Positions 17,435 through 26,075 of a DNA stretch of 64,000 nucleotides are shown here, piece by piece (the stretch's first letter is position 1; every line of letters starts with the position of its first letter). Source of the DNA: Azotimanducus sp965220185 (GTDB taxonomy: Bacteria; Pseudomonadota; Gammaproteobacteria; Pseudomonadales; Azotimanducaceae); assembly GCA_965220185.1 (NCBI GenBank), contig OZ244807.1:1612001-1676000 (forward strand), in the 5' to 3' direction. The position numbers and the translations under genes are program-made. The notes beneath the pieces were generated by a model. The model saw nothing but the letters and a program-made list of their open reading frames with translations, did no database searches and was not told the origin of the DNA.

Positions 17435-17435
17435 A

Positions 17436-18092
17436 ATGCAGGCGTTTACCGAGGTCAAAGGATTGGTCGCGCCGCTCGATCGCGCCAACATCGATACCGA
17501 CCAGATCATCCCTAAGCAGTTCCTGAAGTCGATCAAGCGCACCGGCTTCGGGGCACATCTCTTTGACGCTTGGCGCTTTCTTGATGCCGGCGTGCTCGGC
17601 ATGGCGCCCAACGAACGGCAGGCCAATGCTGATTTCGTGCTCAACGAATCCCGCTATGCCGGTGCGCCGATTCTGCTCGCGGGCGAGAACTTCGGCTGCG
17701 GCTCGTCGCGCGAGCACGCGGTCTGGGCATTGATGGAATACGGCTTCCGCAGTGTCATCGCGCCAAGCTTTGCCGACATCTTCACCAGCAATTGCTTCAA
17801 GAACGGCCTGCTGCCCGTCACGCTTACCAAGCAAGTGGTCGCGGCGCTCATGCGCGAATGCCAAGACACACAGGGGTTCACGCTTGCAATCGATCTCGAA
17901 GCCTGTGAAGTCACGCATGAAGATGGCCGTAGGTTTACGTTTCAAGTCAAGGCAAGCGACCGGCAGCGGCTCTTGCAAGGTCTTGACGAGATCGGCCTCA
18001 GCCTTGCGCACGCAAGCGACATCAAATCTTTCGAGGCGCGCCACAAGTCGCGCTTCCCTTGGCTCTTCGAGAATCAGCCATGTCGAACATGA
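17436..18092 (+). CDS. leuD: 3-isopropylmalate dehydratase small subunit
   Basis: Small swivelling subunit of isopropylmalate isomerase. ATG 17436 begins one base after the leuC stop and gives the family start MQAFTEVKGLVAPLDRANID with IDTDQIIPKQFLK. FGCGSSREHAVWAL near residue 90 and NCFKNGLLPV near 130 are typical. The length of 218 residues is normal. The end overlaps the leuB start by 13 bp, which suggests coupled translation of leuCDB. Confidence 0.95.
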   Translation: MQAFTEVKGLVAPLDRANIDTDQIIPKQFLKSIKRTGFGAHLFDAWRFLDAGVLGMAPNERQANADFVLNESRYAGAPILLAGENFGCGSSREHAVWALMEYGFRSVIAPSFADIFTSNCFKNGLLPVTLTKQVVAALMRECQDTQGFTLAIDLEACEVTHEDGRRFTFQVKASDRQRLLQGLDEIGLSLAHASDIKSFEARHKSRFPWLFENQPCRT

Positions 18093-19162
18093 TCCTCGCG
18101 CTCGCTGGCGATGGCGTCGGTGCGGAAGTCATGCCCGCCGCTCTGCAAGTGCTGCGCGAGGTCGTCAAGACGCGGCTGCTTGACTTGGAGATTCGTGAAG
18201 CGTTGGTTGGTGGCGCATCGATTGACGAGCACGGCGCGCCGATCGCCGATGAGACCTTCGCGCTTGCGCAGGAAGCCGACGCCGTGCTGCTCGGCGCGGT
18301 TGGCGGCCCGAAATGGGATGACCTGCCGTTTGGCAAGCGTCCCGAACGTGGACTTCTCGAACTTCGCCGCGGGCTCGAACTCTTTGCTAATCTGCGGCCA
18401 GTGCAGGTGTTCGACGCCTTGACTGATGCATCGTCGCTGAAATCCGAGCTTGTTCGCGGGCTCGATCTCTTGGTCGTGCGCGAACTCACCGGCGGCATCT
18501 ATTTTGGCAAGCCGCGCGGGATCGAGGTTCGAAACAATGAGCGCTGCGGGTTCAATACGCTTGTCTATTCAGAGTCTGAAATCGAACGCATCGTGCGAGT
18601 CGGCTTTGAGTCGGCGAAGAAGCGTGGCGGGCGACTGACCTCGGTCGATAAATCGAACGTGCTCGAGGCGACCGTGCTGTGGCGCGAAGTGGCCGAGACG
18701 GTGGCCGCGGACTACCCCGACGTGACGCTCGATCATATGCTCGTCGATAACGCTGGCATGCAGCTCGTGCGCGCCCCCAAGCAGTTCGACGTCATTGTGA
18801 CCACCAACATGTTCGGCGATATTCTCTCGGATGTCGCGGCGATGCTGACAGGTTCGCTTGGCATGCTGCCATCGGCATCGCTCAGCGCTGGCACTGCCGG
18901 TCTCTACGAGCCGGTGCACGGCAGCGCGCCGGATATTGCCGGCAAAGGCATCGTCAACCCGCTCGCCATGATTCTGTCGGCGGCCATGATGCTGCGCTAC
19001 AGCCTTGATGCGCCGGACGCCGCAGCAGATATTGAGCGCGCGGTATCGTCGGCGCTCGATGCCGGCTATCGCACGCGCGACATTGGCCTTGGGTTGCCGG
19101 AGGAGACCGAAGTCGGCACGATCGGCATGCTCGAAGCAGTCATGGCGAGACTCGCCGCATGA
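18080..19162 (+). CDS. leuB: 3-isopropylmalate dehydrogenase
   Basis: NAD-dependent oxidative decarboxylation of 3-isopropylmalate, third step of leucine synthesis. I use ATG 18080 (MSNMILALAGDGVGAEVMPA), inside the end of leuD; a start at the second Met is possible. The 360-residue product has VGGPKWD near 80, RELTGGIYFGKPRG near 140, and the metal/NAD region NMFGDILSDVAAMLTGSLGM near 240. EPVHGSAPDIAGKGIVNP near 275 is the dinucleotide-specificity block. It overlaps asd by 4 bp. Confidence 0.95.
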   Translation: MSNMILALAGDGVGAEVMPAALQVLREVVKTRLLDLEIREALVGGASIDEHGAPIADETFALAQEADAVLLGAVGGPKWDDLPFGKRPERGLLELRRGLELFANLRPVQVFDALTDASSLKSELVRGLDLLVVRELTGGIYFGKPRGIEVRNNERCGFNTLVYSESEIERIVRVGFESAKKRGGRLTSVDKSNVLEATVLWREVAETVAADYPDVTLDHMLVDNAGMQLVRAPKQFDVIVTTNMFGDILSDVAAMLTGSLGMLPSASLSAGTAGLYEPVHGSAPDIAGKGIVNPLAMILSAAMMLRYSLDAPDAAADIERAVSSALDAGYRTRDIGLGLPEETEVGTIGMLEAVMARLAA

Positions 19163-20202
19163 AGTTCAATATCGCGATTGTCGGCGCAACTGGCGCTGTC
19201 GGAGAGGTGCTGATTGACATTCTCGCATCGCGCGACTTCCCGGTCGCCAAGCTCGATTTGCTGGCAAGCGCCCGCTCGGTCGGTGAAGCCATGACCTTCG
19301 GCAAGGCGGAACTCGAGGTCGCGCTGCTCGACGACTACGACTTCACGGGCACGCACATGGCGTTTTTCTCGGCAGGCTCGTCGATCTCGGCTGAATTTGC
19401 GCCGAAAGCGGCAGCCGCTGACTGCCTGGTCATCGACAATACCTCGAAGTTTCGCTACGACGACGATGTGCCGTTGATTGTCCCGGAAGTTAATGGCGAT
19501 CTGCTCGAAGCGCCAATTCCCGGGCGCATCATCGCCAACCCGAATTGCTCCACCATTCAACTCGTCGTCGCGCTCGCGCCGCTGCACCGAGCTGCGCGCA
19601 TTACGCGCGTCATCGTCTCGACCTATCAATCGGTGTCTGGCGCCGGACGCAAGGGCATCACCGAACTCGCTGAGCAGACAACGAGCCTGCTCGCTGGCAC
19701 GCCCGTCGACGAGGAAGACGCGCCTTTTGTGCAGGCCGATCAGATTGCTTTCAACGTGGTGCCGCAGATTGATCGCTTCGATGAAGACGGCATGACCTTT
19801 GAGGAGGTCAAAATGCTTCGGGAGACGCGCAAGATACTGCGCGCGCCTGAGCTCGCCGTCAACCCCACCTGCGTGCGCGTGCCCGTTTTCTACGGGCATT
19901 CCGAAGCCGTGACCATTGAGACCGAACGGCCACTTTCTGCAAATGAAGCGCGAAGACTGCTGCGTGCATCCCCCGGCGTTGAAGTCATTGACCGCGAAGA
20001 GCGGCAAGGCTATCCGACGGCGGTGCGCTGCGCGACCGGCACCGACGGCGTCTATGTCGGGCGCATTCGCAAAGATCCGTCGCACGAGAACGGGCTCAAT
20101 CTCTGGGTGGTGTCGGATAACCTCCGCAAGGGCGCGGCGCTCAATTCCATTCAGATCGCAGAGCATTTGGTTGCGCAGTGGACACGCGAGTCGTCCGACT
20201 GA
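19159..20202 (+). CDS. asd: Aspartate-semialdehyde dehydrogenase
   Basis: Reduces aspartyl phosphate to aspartate semialdehyde, the branch point to Lys/DAP, Thr and Met. The 347-residue product begins with the Rossmann motif IAIVGATGAVGEVLIDILA. The catalytic cysteine is in IIANPNCSTIQLVVAL (near residue 130), and the catalytic His region VFYGHSEAVTIE is near 240. The gene order leuB-asd-truA is typical of pseudomonad-like gammaproteobacteria, but the fimV gene that usually separates asd from truA is missing here. asd instead overlaps truA by 25 bp. Confidence 0.96.
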   Translation: MKFNIAIVGATGAVGEVLIDILASRDFPVAKLDLLASARSVGEAMTFGKAELEVALLDDYDFTGTHMAFFSAGSSISAEFAPKAAAADCLVIDNTSKFRYDDDVPLIVPEVNGDLLEAPIPGRIIANPNCSTIQLVVALAPLHRAARITRVIVSTYQSVSGAGRKGITELAEQTTSLLAGTPVDEEDAPFVQADQIAFNVVPQIDRFDEDGMTFEEVKMLRETRKILRAPELAVNPTCVRVPVFYGHSEAVTIETERPLSANEARRLLRASPGVEVIDREERQGYPTAVRCATGTDGVYVGRIRKDPSHENGLNLWVVSDNLRKGAALNSIQIAEHLVAQWTRESSD

Positions 20203-21002
20203 TCGTCGAGTACGACGGCACCGCCTATTGCGGCATGCAGCGTCAATCCCACGCGAGAAGTGTTCAAGGCGCGCTTGAAGCAGCGCTCTCGCAAGTTGCC
20301 GACGCGCCCGTTGAGATCGTGGTCGCCGGTCGCACTGACACAGGCGTGCATGCAAGTGCGCAGGTGGTGAGCTTTGAGGTGCCAGAAGCCGCTCGCTGTC
20401 GCCCGCTGCGGGCCTGGCGGCTCGGCGGCAATCGATTATTGGATGATGACATCTGCATTCTTGACGCCGAACACGCTGCTGATCGCTTTCATGCGCGATT
20501 CAGTGCGGTCAAGAGGCGCTACCTCTATTTGTTGAGCGAGCATGCGCCTGATCGCGGGCTGAATGCCAAACGCTTCTGGCATGTGGGCGCATTGCTCGAT
20601 ACGCAAGCGATGCACCGCGCCTTGCAGGCAATTCTCGGCGAGCGCGACTTCTCAGCGTTTCGCTCGGCACAGTGCAATGCGCGCTCGCCATATCGCAATG
20701 TCGCGCGCGCGAGTGTGTCGAGGCACGGTTCGCTCATCGTCTGCGAGATCGCGGCCAATGCGTTCCTGCACCGCATGGTGCGTATGCTTGTGGGTGTGCT
20801 GGTGCCGATTGGCCGCGGCCGCGTCCCGGAATCTAGCCTTGCCGATGCGCTCCTGCGAGGCAGCTTCGATGCCTCGGCGATGCCAACCGCACCGGCGCAC
20901 GGACTCTACTTGAGCGGGGTGGACTATCCTGATTGGCGGGTCTTTCGTCCGCCGCCTGCGCTGCTCGCTCTCGAAGCCTTTGATACCATGCGCACGCCAT
21001 GA
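20178..21002 (+). CDS. truA: tRNA pseudouridine(38-40) synthase
   Basis: Converts uridines 38-40 of the anticodon stem to pseudouridine. GTG 20178 is used (MDTRVVRLIVEYDGTAYCGM), giving 274 residues; an ATG start would cut into the conserved EYDGTAYCGMQRQ block. The catalytic Asp is in AGRTDTGVHASAQVVSFE near residue 60, and FLHRMVRMLVGVLVPIGRG near 200 is a family signature. It overlaps asd by 25 bp and trpF by 4 bp. Confidence 0.95.
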   Translation: MDTRVVRLIVEYDGTAYCGMQRQSHARSVQGALEAALSQVADAPVEIVVAGRTDTGVHASAQVVSFEVPEAARCRPLRAWRLGGNRLLDDDICILDAEHAADRFHARFSAVKRRYLYLLSEHAPDRGLNAKRFWHVGALLDTQAMHRALQAILGERDFSAFRSAQCNARSPYRNVARASVSRHGSLIVCEIAANAFLHRMVRMLVGVLVPIGRGRVPESSLADALLRGSFDASAMPTAPAHGLYLSGVDYPDWRVFRPPPALLALEAFDTMRTP

Positions 21003-21628
21003 GAACCCGGGTCAAGATATGCGGCGTGAAGCGCGCCGAGGATGCGTTGCATGCGGCGCGCTGCGGCGCGGATGCCGTCGGCGTCGTGTTCATCCGGGGC
21101 AGCGCGCGCGAGCTGCCAATCGCTCAGGTCGGTGAAGTGTTCAGCGCCGTGCCCCCGTTTGTCTCGCGCGTCGGACTGTTTCGCAACGCCGAGCCTCAGT
21201 TCGTGCGCGAAGTCGCCGCACTCGGCAGGTTGTCCGCACTGCAATTTCATGGCGAGGAGAGCGATGCCGACTGCGCCGTCTTCGGCCTGCCGTTTGTCAA
21301 GGTCATCAACGGCAACAACCGAGCGCACATCGCAGGCATGAATGCGACCTACCCGTCGGCAGTTGGGTTTTGTCTTGATTCGGTGTCGCACGGAGAAGGC
21401 GGCACTGGCGAGCCCTTCGACTGGGACATGTGGCCCGCGCAGTGCGACAAGCCGTTGATTTTGGCGGGCGGGCTTGATCCCGACAATGTCGGCGCGGCCA
21501 TTGCGCGTCTCAAGCCCTGGGGCGTTGATGTCAGCACTGGCATTGAGGATGGGATCAAGGGCGAGAAGAGCGCTGACAAAATCCGCCGTTTTGTCGATGC
21601 TGCGCAGCGTGCGGACTTGAGCGCATGA
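20999..21628 (+). CDS. trpF: Phosphoribosylanthranilate isomerase
   Basis: Amadori isomerisation step of tryptophan synthesis. This 209-residue TIM-barrel protein starts at ATG 20999 (MRTRVKICGVKRAEDALHAA) with the catalytic Cys in KICGVKR. LSALQFHGEESDADC near residue 80, LILAGGLDPDNVGAAI near 155 and GVDVSTGIEDGIKGEKSADK near 180 are family blocks. It is coupled to truA and trpB by 4-bp overlaps. trpC, trpD and trpE are not in the window. Confidence 0.95.
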   Translation: MRTRVKICGVKRAEDALHAARCGADAVGVVFIRGSARELPIAQVGEVFSAVPPFVSRVGLFRNAEPQFVREVAALGRLSALQFHGEESDADCAVFGLPFVKVINGNNRAHIAGMNATYPSAVGFCLDSVSHGEGGTGEPFDWDMWPAQCDKPLILAGGLDPDNVGAAIARLKPWGVDVSTGIEDGIKGEKSADKIRRFVDAAQRADLSA

Positions 21629-22821
21629 ACGAGCCATACCTTCAGCCCGATGAGAGCGGCCACTTTGGTCCGTATGGCGGCCGCTTCGTGGCCGAGACGC
21701 TCACGAGCGCACTCGATCAGCTCGAATCGCTGTATGCGGAAGCTCGACAAGACGAAGATTTCCAAAAAACGCTTGCCGGCCATTTGCAACACTTCTCTGG
21801 ACGTCCGACACCGCTGTATTTCGCTGAGCGATTGAGTGAGCACCTCGGCGTAGGCGTGTATTTGAAGCGTGAGGACCTCAATCATACGGGCGCGCACAAG
21901 CTCAACAGCACGATCGGGCAGGCGCTGCTTGCTCGCCGCGCAAACAAGCGCCGCGTCATCGCCGAGACCGGCGCGGGTCAGCATGGTGTTGCGACGGCGA
22001 CCGTTGCTGCCCGCTTTGGCTTTGACTGCTGCGTCTATATGGGCAGCGAGGATATTCAGCGGCAAAGCCTCAATGTGTATCGAATGCGGTTGCTTGGCGC
22101 CGAGGTCGTGCCAGTGGATTCCGGCAGCCGGACATTAAAGGACGCCATGACCGAGGCCTTGCGCGACTGGGTGACGAATGTTGACGACACCTACTACATC
22201 ATCGGTTCGGCGGCCGGCCCGCATCCTTATCCGATGATGGTTCGCGACTTTCAGCGTGTCATGGGCGTTGAGGCGAGGGCGCAGTTCATGGAAGCGCGCG
22301 AACGCCTGCCGGATATGCTCGTCGCCTGCGTTGGCGGCGGCTCGAACGCCATCGGCCTCTTCCATCCGTTCATCGAAGATACGGCTGTGCGCATGGTCGG
22401 GGTGGAAGCAGGCGGCGAGAGCCTTGATCCTGGACGTCATTCGGCGACACTCGTCGCCGGTCGGGCAGGTGTTCTGCATGGGTCGAAATCGTATCTCTTG
22501 AGCGATGCCGATGGCCAGGTCAGCCCAACGCATTCGATCTCGGCGGGGCTTGATTATCCGGGCGTCGGCCCTGAGCATTCGCTGCTCAAAGACTTAGGGC
22601 GCGTCGAGTACGCCTGTGTCAATGACGAGCAAGCGCTCGACGCCTTCCGTCTCACCAACCGCCTCGAGGGCATCATGCCGGCCTTGGAGTCGAGTCACGC
22701 GATTGCTTGGGTGGTCGCAAACGCCTCCGAGTTGCGCGGCCTTGATGTATTGATCAATCTCTCTGGGCGTGGCGATAAGGATGTGCAAACGGTCGCCAAG
22801 CACGACGGCGTGGAGATTTAG
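21625..22821 (+). CDS. trpB: Tryptophan synthase beta chain
   Basis: PLP enzyme joining indole with serine to make tryptophan. The 398-residue product has HFGPYGGRFVAETL near residue 15. The PLP lysine is in LKREDLNHTGAHKLNSTIGQ (near 90), AETGAGQHGVATATVAARFG near 115, and the PLP phosphate loop CVGGGSNAIGLFHPF near 235. The C-terminal LINLSGRGDKDVQTV is intact. It overlaps trpF by 4 bp and precedes trpA by 3 bp. Confidence 0.97.
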   Translation: MNEPYLQPDESGHFGPYGGRFVAETLTSALDQLESLYAEARQDEDFQKTLAGHLQHFSGRPTPLYFAERLSEHLGVGVYLKREDLNHTGAHKLNSTIGQALLARRANKRRVIAETGAGQHGVATATVAARFGFDCCVYMGSEDIQRQSLNVYRMRLLGAEVVPVDSGSRTLKDAMTEALRDWVTNVDDTYYIIGSAAGPHPYPMMVRDFQRVMGVEARAQFMEARERLPDMLVACVGGGSNAIGLFHPFIEDTAVRMVGVEAGGESLDPGRHSATLVAGRAGVLHGSKSYLLSDADGQVSPTHSISAGLDYPGVGPEHSLLKDLGRVEYACVNDEQALDAFRLTNRLEGIMPALESSHAIAWVVANASELRGLDVLINLSGRGDKDVQTVAKHDGVEI

Positions 22822-22824
22822 CGC

Positions 22825-23655
22825 GTGAATGGTGTGAATCGCATCGATGTGCTGTTCGCATCGCTCCGCGCCGCCAATCGCAAGGCGTTCACCGCTTTCA
22901 TCACCGCTGGCGATCCAAGCCTTGAAGTGACCCCGGACGCCATGCGTGCGCTTGTCGATGGCGGCGCGGACCTGCTTGAACTCGGCATCCCGTTTTCAGA
23001 CCCCGAATCCGACGGTGCCGACATTCAGGCCGCGAGCATGCGCGCGCTTCACAGCGCTTCTCCGACCCGACTTGTTGATGTGCTTGCCATCGCGCGCGAA
23101 TTTCGCAGCCGAGATCAAGAAACGCCGTTGCTGCTCATGGGCTACCTGAACTCGCTCTTGGCAATGGGCGTTGAAACCTTTGCGCGTCGTGCGCGGCAAA
23201 GCGGCGTTGACGGCTTGGTGCTGGTCAATCTGCCAATCGAGGAGTTTCACGAGATTCGCCTTGCTTTTGAGCGCGAGAAGTTGCATGTTGTGTTCTTGGT
23301 CGCGCCAACGACGAGTTCGCGGCGTGCAGCGGATATTGCCCGCCATGCGAGCGGCTTTCTTTACTATGTCTCATTGAAAGGCGTCACTGGCGCCTCGCAT
23401 CTCGACATGGAAGACTTGGCGATGCAAACCGCGAGGCTTCGCAAGCTCACTGACCTCCCCATTCAAATCGGCTTCGGCATTCGCACCCCCGAGGTGGCGG
23501 CAGCGGCGTCGTCCTACGCCGATGGCCTTATCGTCGGTAGCGCGCTCGTCAAGCGCATGGCGGAACTTGAACACTCGCCGGAGCGAATCCCGGACGCACT
23601 ACGACATATGGCGAGCGAATTCCGTGGCGCGATCGACCGAGCGCACGCGCATTGA
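22825..23655 (+). CDS. trpA: Tryptophan synthase alpha chain
   Basis: Cleaves indole-3-glycerol phosphate and channels indole to TrpB. It starts GTG 22825, 276 residues. The catalytic Glu and Asp lie in ELGIPFSDPESDGADIQAAS near residue 52. The usual loop sequence is SDPLADGP, so the L-A to E-S change at this otherwise very conserved spot is a small oddity. YYVSLKGVTGA near 185 and GFGIRTPEVAAAA near 220 (phosphate-binding) are normal. Its stop overlaps the folC TTG by 4 bp. The accD gene usually found after trpA/trpF is missing. Confidence 0.95.
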   Translation: MNGVNRIDVLFASLRAANRKAFTAFITAGDPSLEVTPDAMRALVDGGADLLELGIPFSDPESDGADIQAASMRALHSASPTRLVDVLAIAREFRSRDQETPLLLMGYLNSLLAMGVETFARRARQSGVDGLVLVNLPIEEFHEIRLAFEREKLHVVFLVAPTTSSRRAADIARHASGFLYYVSLKGVTGASHLDMEDLAMQTARLRKLTDLPIQIGFGIRTPEVAAAASSYADGLIVGSALVKRMAELEHSPERIPDALRHMASEFRGAIDRAHAH

Positions 23656-24956
23656 CCGAGCGCATAAACCTCGCCGAGTGGCTTGCGCTTCTCTCGTCGA
23701 GAAGCCCCGAATCTGTCTTTCGACTGGGGCTTGATCGCGTTGGCGAGGTATGGCAGCGCCTCGGCATCACACCGCCAGCAGGCCGCGTCATTTCTATCGC
23801 TGGCACCAATGGCAAGGGTTCCTGCGCACTCTTTTGCGAAGCGCTTCTGCGCGCCGGTGGCGACAAGGTTGGGAGCACGCTTTCGCCACATCTGACGCGA
23901 TTCAATGAACGCATTCGCATCGATGGGCGAGAGGTTTCCGACCAGGCAATCTGCAAGGCGATGGCCGCGGTCGAATCGGCGCGAGGTGATGTGCCTCTGT
24001 CTTATTTTGAGCACGCCATTCTGTCCGCATTCTGCTGCTTTGATGCCAGCGGCGCGGATGCCTGGGTGCTTGAAGTGGGTCTCGGCGGGCGCCTCGACGC
24101 CGTCAATATTGTCGATGCGGATGTGGCTGTCGTCACTTCGATTGGTCTTGAACACACTGCGTGGCTAGGCGATACGCTCGATGCGATCGGTTCGGAGAAA
24201 GCTGGCATCGCGCGTGCCGGGCGACCGCTCGTGTGTGGCAGTCGTGATATGCCGGACTCGGTGCTTGCGCATGCGAGAGCACTTGGGTGCCCGGTGTTCA
24301 TGCCCGGAAGAGATTTCTGCTTCGAACTCGGCGCCGCTGGCTTTCGGCTGTGCGGCAGCGTATCGAACACGCGCTTTGATCTCCAATCTCCGGTGGCACC
24401 GCGCGTTGCGCCTGAGAACGCCGCCGCCGCGAGCATGGCATGCGCAGCGCTTGCGTACCCGGCAGACATATCCGGCGAAGCGTTTGATGCGGCATGTCGC
24501 GAGACGTTCAATCCAGGCCGGTTGGAGCGATTCAGCATTGGTGGCATGGAGGTTATTTTGGACCTCGCGCACAACCCGTCAGCCGCGCGATTTCTTCGCC
24601 GTCAGCTCGAGCATCAATTTGCCCTTCGGCGAACCCGTGCGATCTGTGGTTTTCTCGCCGACAAGGACATCGTTGGGACGCTGCGTGAATTGAACGGCTG
24701 CGTCGATGACTGGCTGTTTGTGGATACGCCCGGTGCCCGCGGCGTCAGTGCGAGCAAAATAGCGGCGCTTGCCAAAGATGCCCTCGGCGATGCCCCATTC
24801 GAGACGCACCGCTCGGTTGAGCGTGCTTTTCAGTCTGCGAACGGCGTATCATGCGCCTCTGACAGGTTGTTGGTGTTTGGGTCTTTCGCGACTGTGGGAG
24901 CGGCGAGAAAATACCTCATCAATGGCTTGGCGGAAGCGGGTGGAAACACAGGTTGA
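23652..24956 (+). CDS. folC: Bifunctional folylpolyglutamate synthase / dihydrofolate synthase
   Basis: Adds glutamate to dihydropteroate and extends polyglutamate tails of folates. The start is the TTG at 23652 within a TTGA overlap with trpA (MTERINLAEWLALLSSRSPE); 434 residues. The ATP loop ISIAGTNGKGSCALFCEALL sits near residue 50, and SPHLTRFNERIRIDG near 78. LEVGLGGRLDAVNIVDADVA near 140 and SIGLEHTAWLGDTLDAIGSE near 165 are FolC signatures. LDLAHNPSAARFLRR near 305 belongs to the C-terminal domain. Confidence 0.95.
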   Translation: MTERINLAEWLALLSSRSPESVFRLGLDRVGEVWQRLGITPPAGRVISIAGTNGKGSCALFCEALLRAGGDKVGSTLSPHLTRFNERIRIDGREVSDQAICKAMAAVESARGDVPLSYFEHAILSAFCCFDASGADAWVLEVGLGGRLDAVNIVDADVAVVTSIGLEHTAWLGDTLDAIGSEKAGIARAGRPLVCGSRDMPDSVLAHARALGCPVFMPGRDFCFELGAAGFRLCGSVSNTRFDLQSPVAPRVAPENAAAASMACAALAYPADISGEAFDAACRETFNPGRLERFSIGGMEVILDLAHNPSAARFLRRQLEHQFALRRTRAICGFLADKDIVGTLRELNGCVDDWLFVDTPGARGVSASKIAALAKDALGDAPFETHRSVERAFQSANGVSCASDRLLVFGSFATVGAARKYLINGLAEAGGNTG

Positions 24957-24992
24957 CTCACTGACAAGCTGAACACATGTCATGCTGAATCA

Positions 24993-25586
24993 ATGACAGG
25001 CCAGATGACGGACAAATTTGAGGACGATACACACGAAGAGCGCCGTCATCAGGTCGTTGGCGCGGTGTTCTTGGTGGGATTGGTGCTCATTATCCTGCCC
25101 TTCGCTTTCGACAGCACGGCGAGCGGCACATCGCTGGTGGAAGCGCGCGAGCTGCCGAGCCGAGAGATTCAGCCAGCGCCGGTCGAAGCTGGCTATACCC
25201 CGCCGCAAGTCGATGTTGAGCCAGCGCTTGCTGAGCTTGCTGAGCCTCTGATCCAAGCGACCGACGATACGGGCTTCCGCACCGACACCGGCACGCGCTT
25301 TGGCGATCCGACCTTTCTGCCAGTCAATGATCCACGCACGCAGGATTGGGTTGCCTGGGGTGTGCAGGTGGGGAGCTTCGGCGATATTGAAAACGCGCAT
25401 GAAGTACGACGCCTGCTTCGAAATGACGGACATCACGTAGCGCTCTCCGAAGCGCTCGTGGATGGCAAGCGCATCACGCGTGTGGCGGTCGGTCCGCTGC
25501 TTTCGCGCGAAGACGCGGCGCGCTTGCAGGAGACCTTTGCCATGGAAAATGGATTGCAAGGCGTGCTGGTGAAGTTCGAGAACTGA
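24993..25586 (+). CDS. dedD: SPOR-domain protein of the DedD type
   Basis: Inner-membrane septal protein whose SPOR domain binds denuded peptidoglycan at the division site. The 197-residue product has a charged N-terminus (FEDDTHEERRHQVVGAVFLV), one membrane helix at about 22-40 (GAVFLVGLVLIILPFAF), a Pro-rich periplasmic linker, and a C-terminal SPOR domain (VAWGVQVGSFGDIENAHEVR to VGPLLSREDAARLQETF). The position between folC and cvpA is the classical dedD location. An alternative ATG lies at 25005. Identity rests on topology and synteny more than on sequence detail. Confidence 0.88.
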   Translation: MTGQMTDKFEDDTHEERRHQVVGAVFLVGLVLIILPFAFDSTASGTSLVEARELPSREIQPAPVEAGYTPPQVDVEPALAELAEPLIQATDDTGFRTDTGTRFGDPTFLPVNDPRTQDWVAWGVQVGSFGDIENAHEVRRLLRNDGHHVALSEALVDGKRITRVAVGPLLSREDAARLQETFAMENGLQGVLVKFEN

Positions 25587-25596
25587 TTGGTTTGTC

Positions 25597-26070
25597 GTGG
25601 ATATTGTTCTTGGCGCCATCATCTTGCTCGGTGTGCTGCGCGGATTCTTCAAAGGGTTTTTGGGTGAGTTCATGACCTTGGTCGGTTGGCTGGGGTGCCT
25701 TGTGCTTGTGGTCGGCTTGGCCGATCCGGTCTCGCGTATGATTCCTGGAGATTTGCTCGGTTCGGGTGCGCGCTATCTCGTCAGTTTCGCAGGACTGCTC
25801 TTGGTTGGCCTGGTGGCTTGGAGCGCTTTTCAGAAGTATCTCCTTGAGATGGTTCGTGACCGCGGCATCTCGACGCTCGACAGCCTGCTCGGCGGAATCT
25901 TTGGCGGTGCGCTCGGTTGTGTACTGTGCCTGCTCGGCCTCATGGCGGTGCGCGCCGTGCTGCCCGTGCCATCCGCGTGGATTGAAGAGTCGGTGATCGC
26001 TTCCAAGCTCCTGCAGTTTGAATTACTGATCAGCCACTTGATGATGAATTTGTCGCAGTTGATCGCGTGA
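25597..26070 (+). CDS. cvpA: CvpA family membrane protein
   Basis: Small inner-membrane protein, required for colicin V production in E. coli and of unclear general role. It starts GTG 25597, 157 residues. MDIVLGAIILLGVLRGFFKG with FLGEFMTLVGWL is the family N-terminus. Four hydrophobic helices are visible (about 3-22, 30-48, 62-82, 105-125). DRGISTLDSLLGGIFGGALG near residue 90 is the conserved loop. It lies 10 bp after dedD and touches purF, as in many gammaproteobacteria. Confidence 0.93.
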   Translation: MDIVLGAIILLGVLRGFFKGFLGEFMTLVGWLGCLVLVVGLADPVSRMIPGDLLGSGARYLVSFAGLLLVGLVAWSAFQKYLLEMVRDRGISTLDSLLGGIFGGALGCVLCLLGLMAVRAVLPVPSAWIEESVIASKLLQFELLISHLMMNLSQLIA

Positions 26071-26075
26071 ATGGC

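Noticed and set aside
19066..20355. 429-codon minus-strand open frame opposite asd and truA
   Set aside because: Arg/His-rich antisense translation covering certain genes; no family resemblance.
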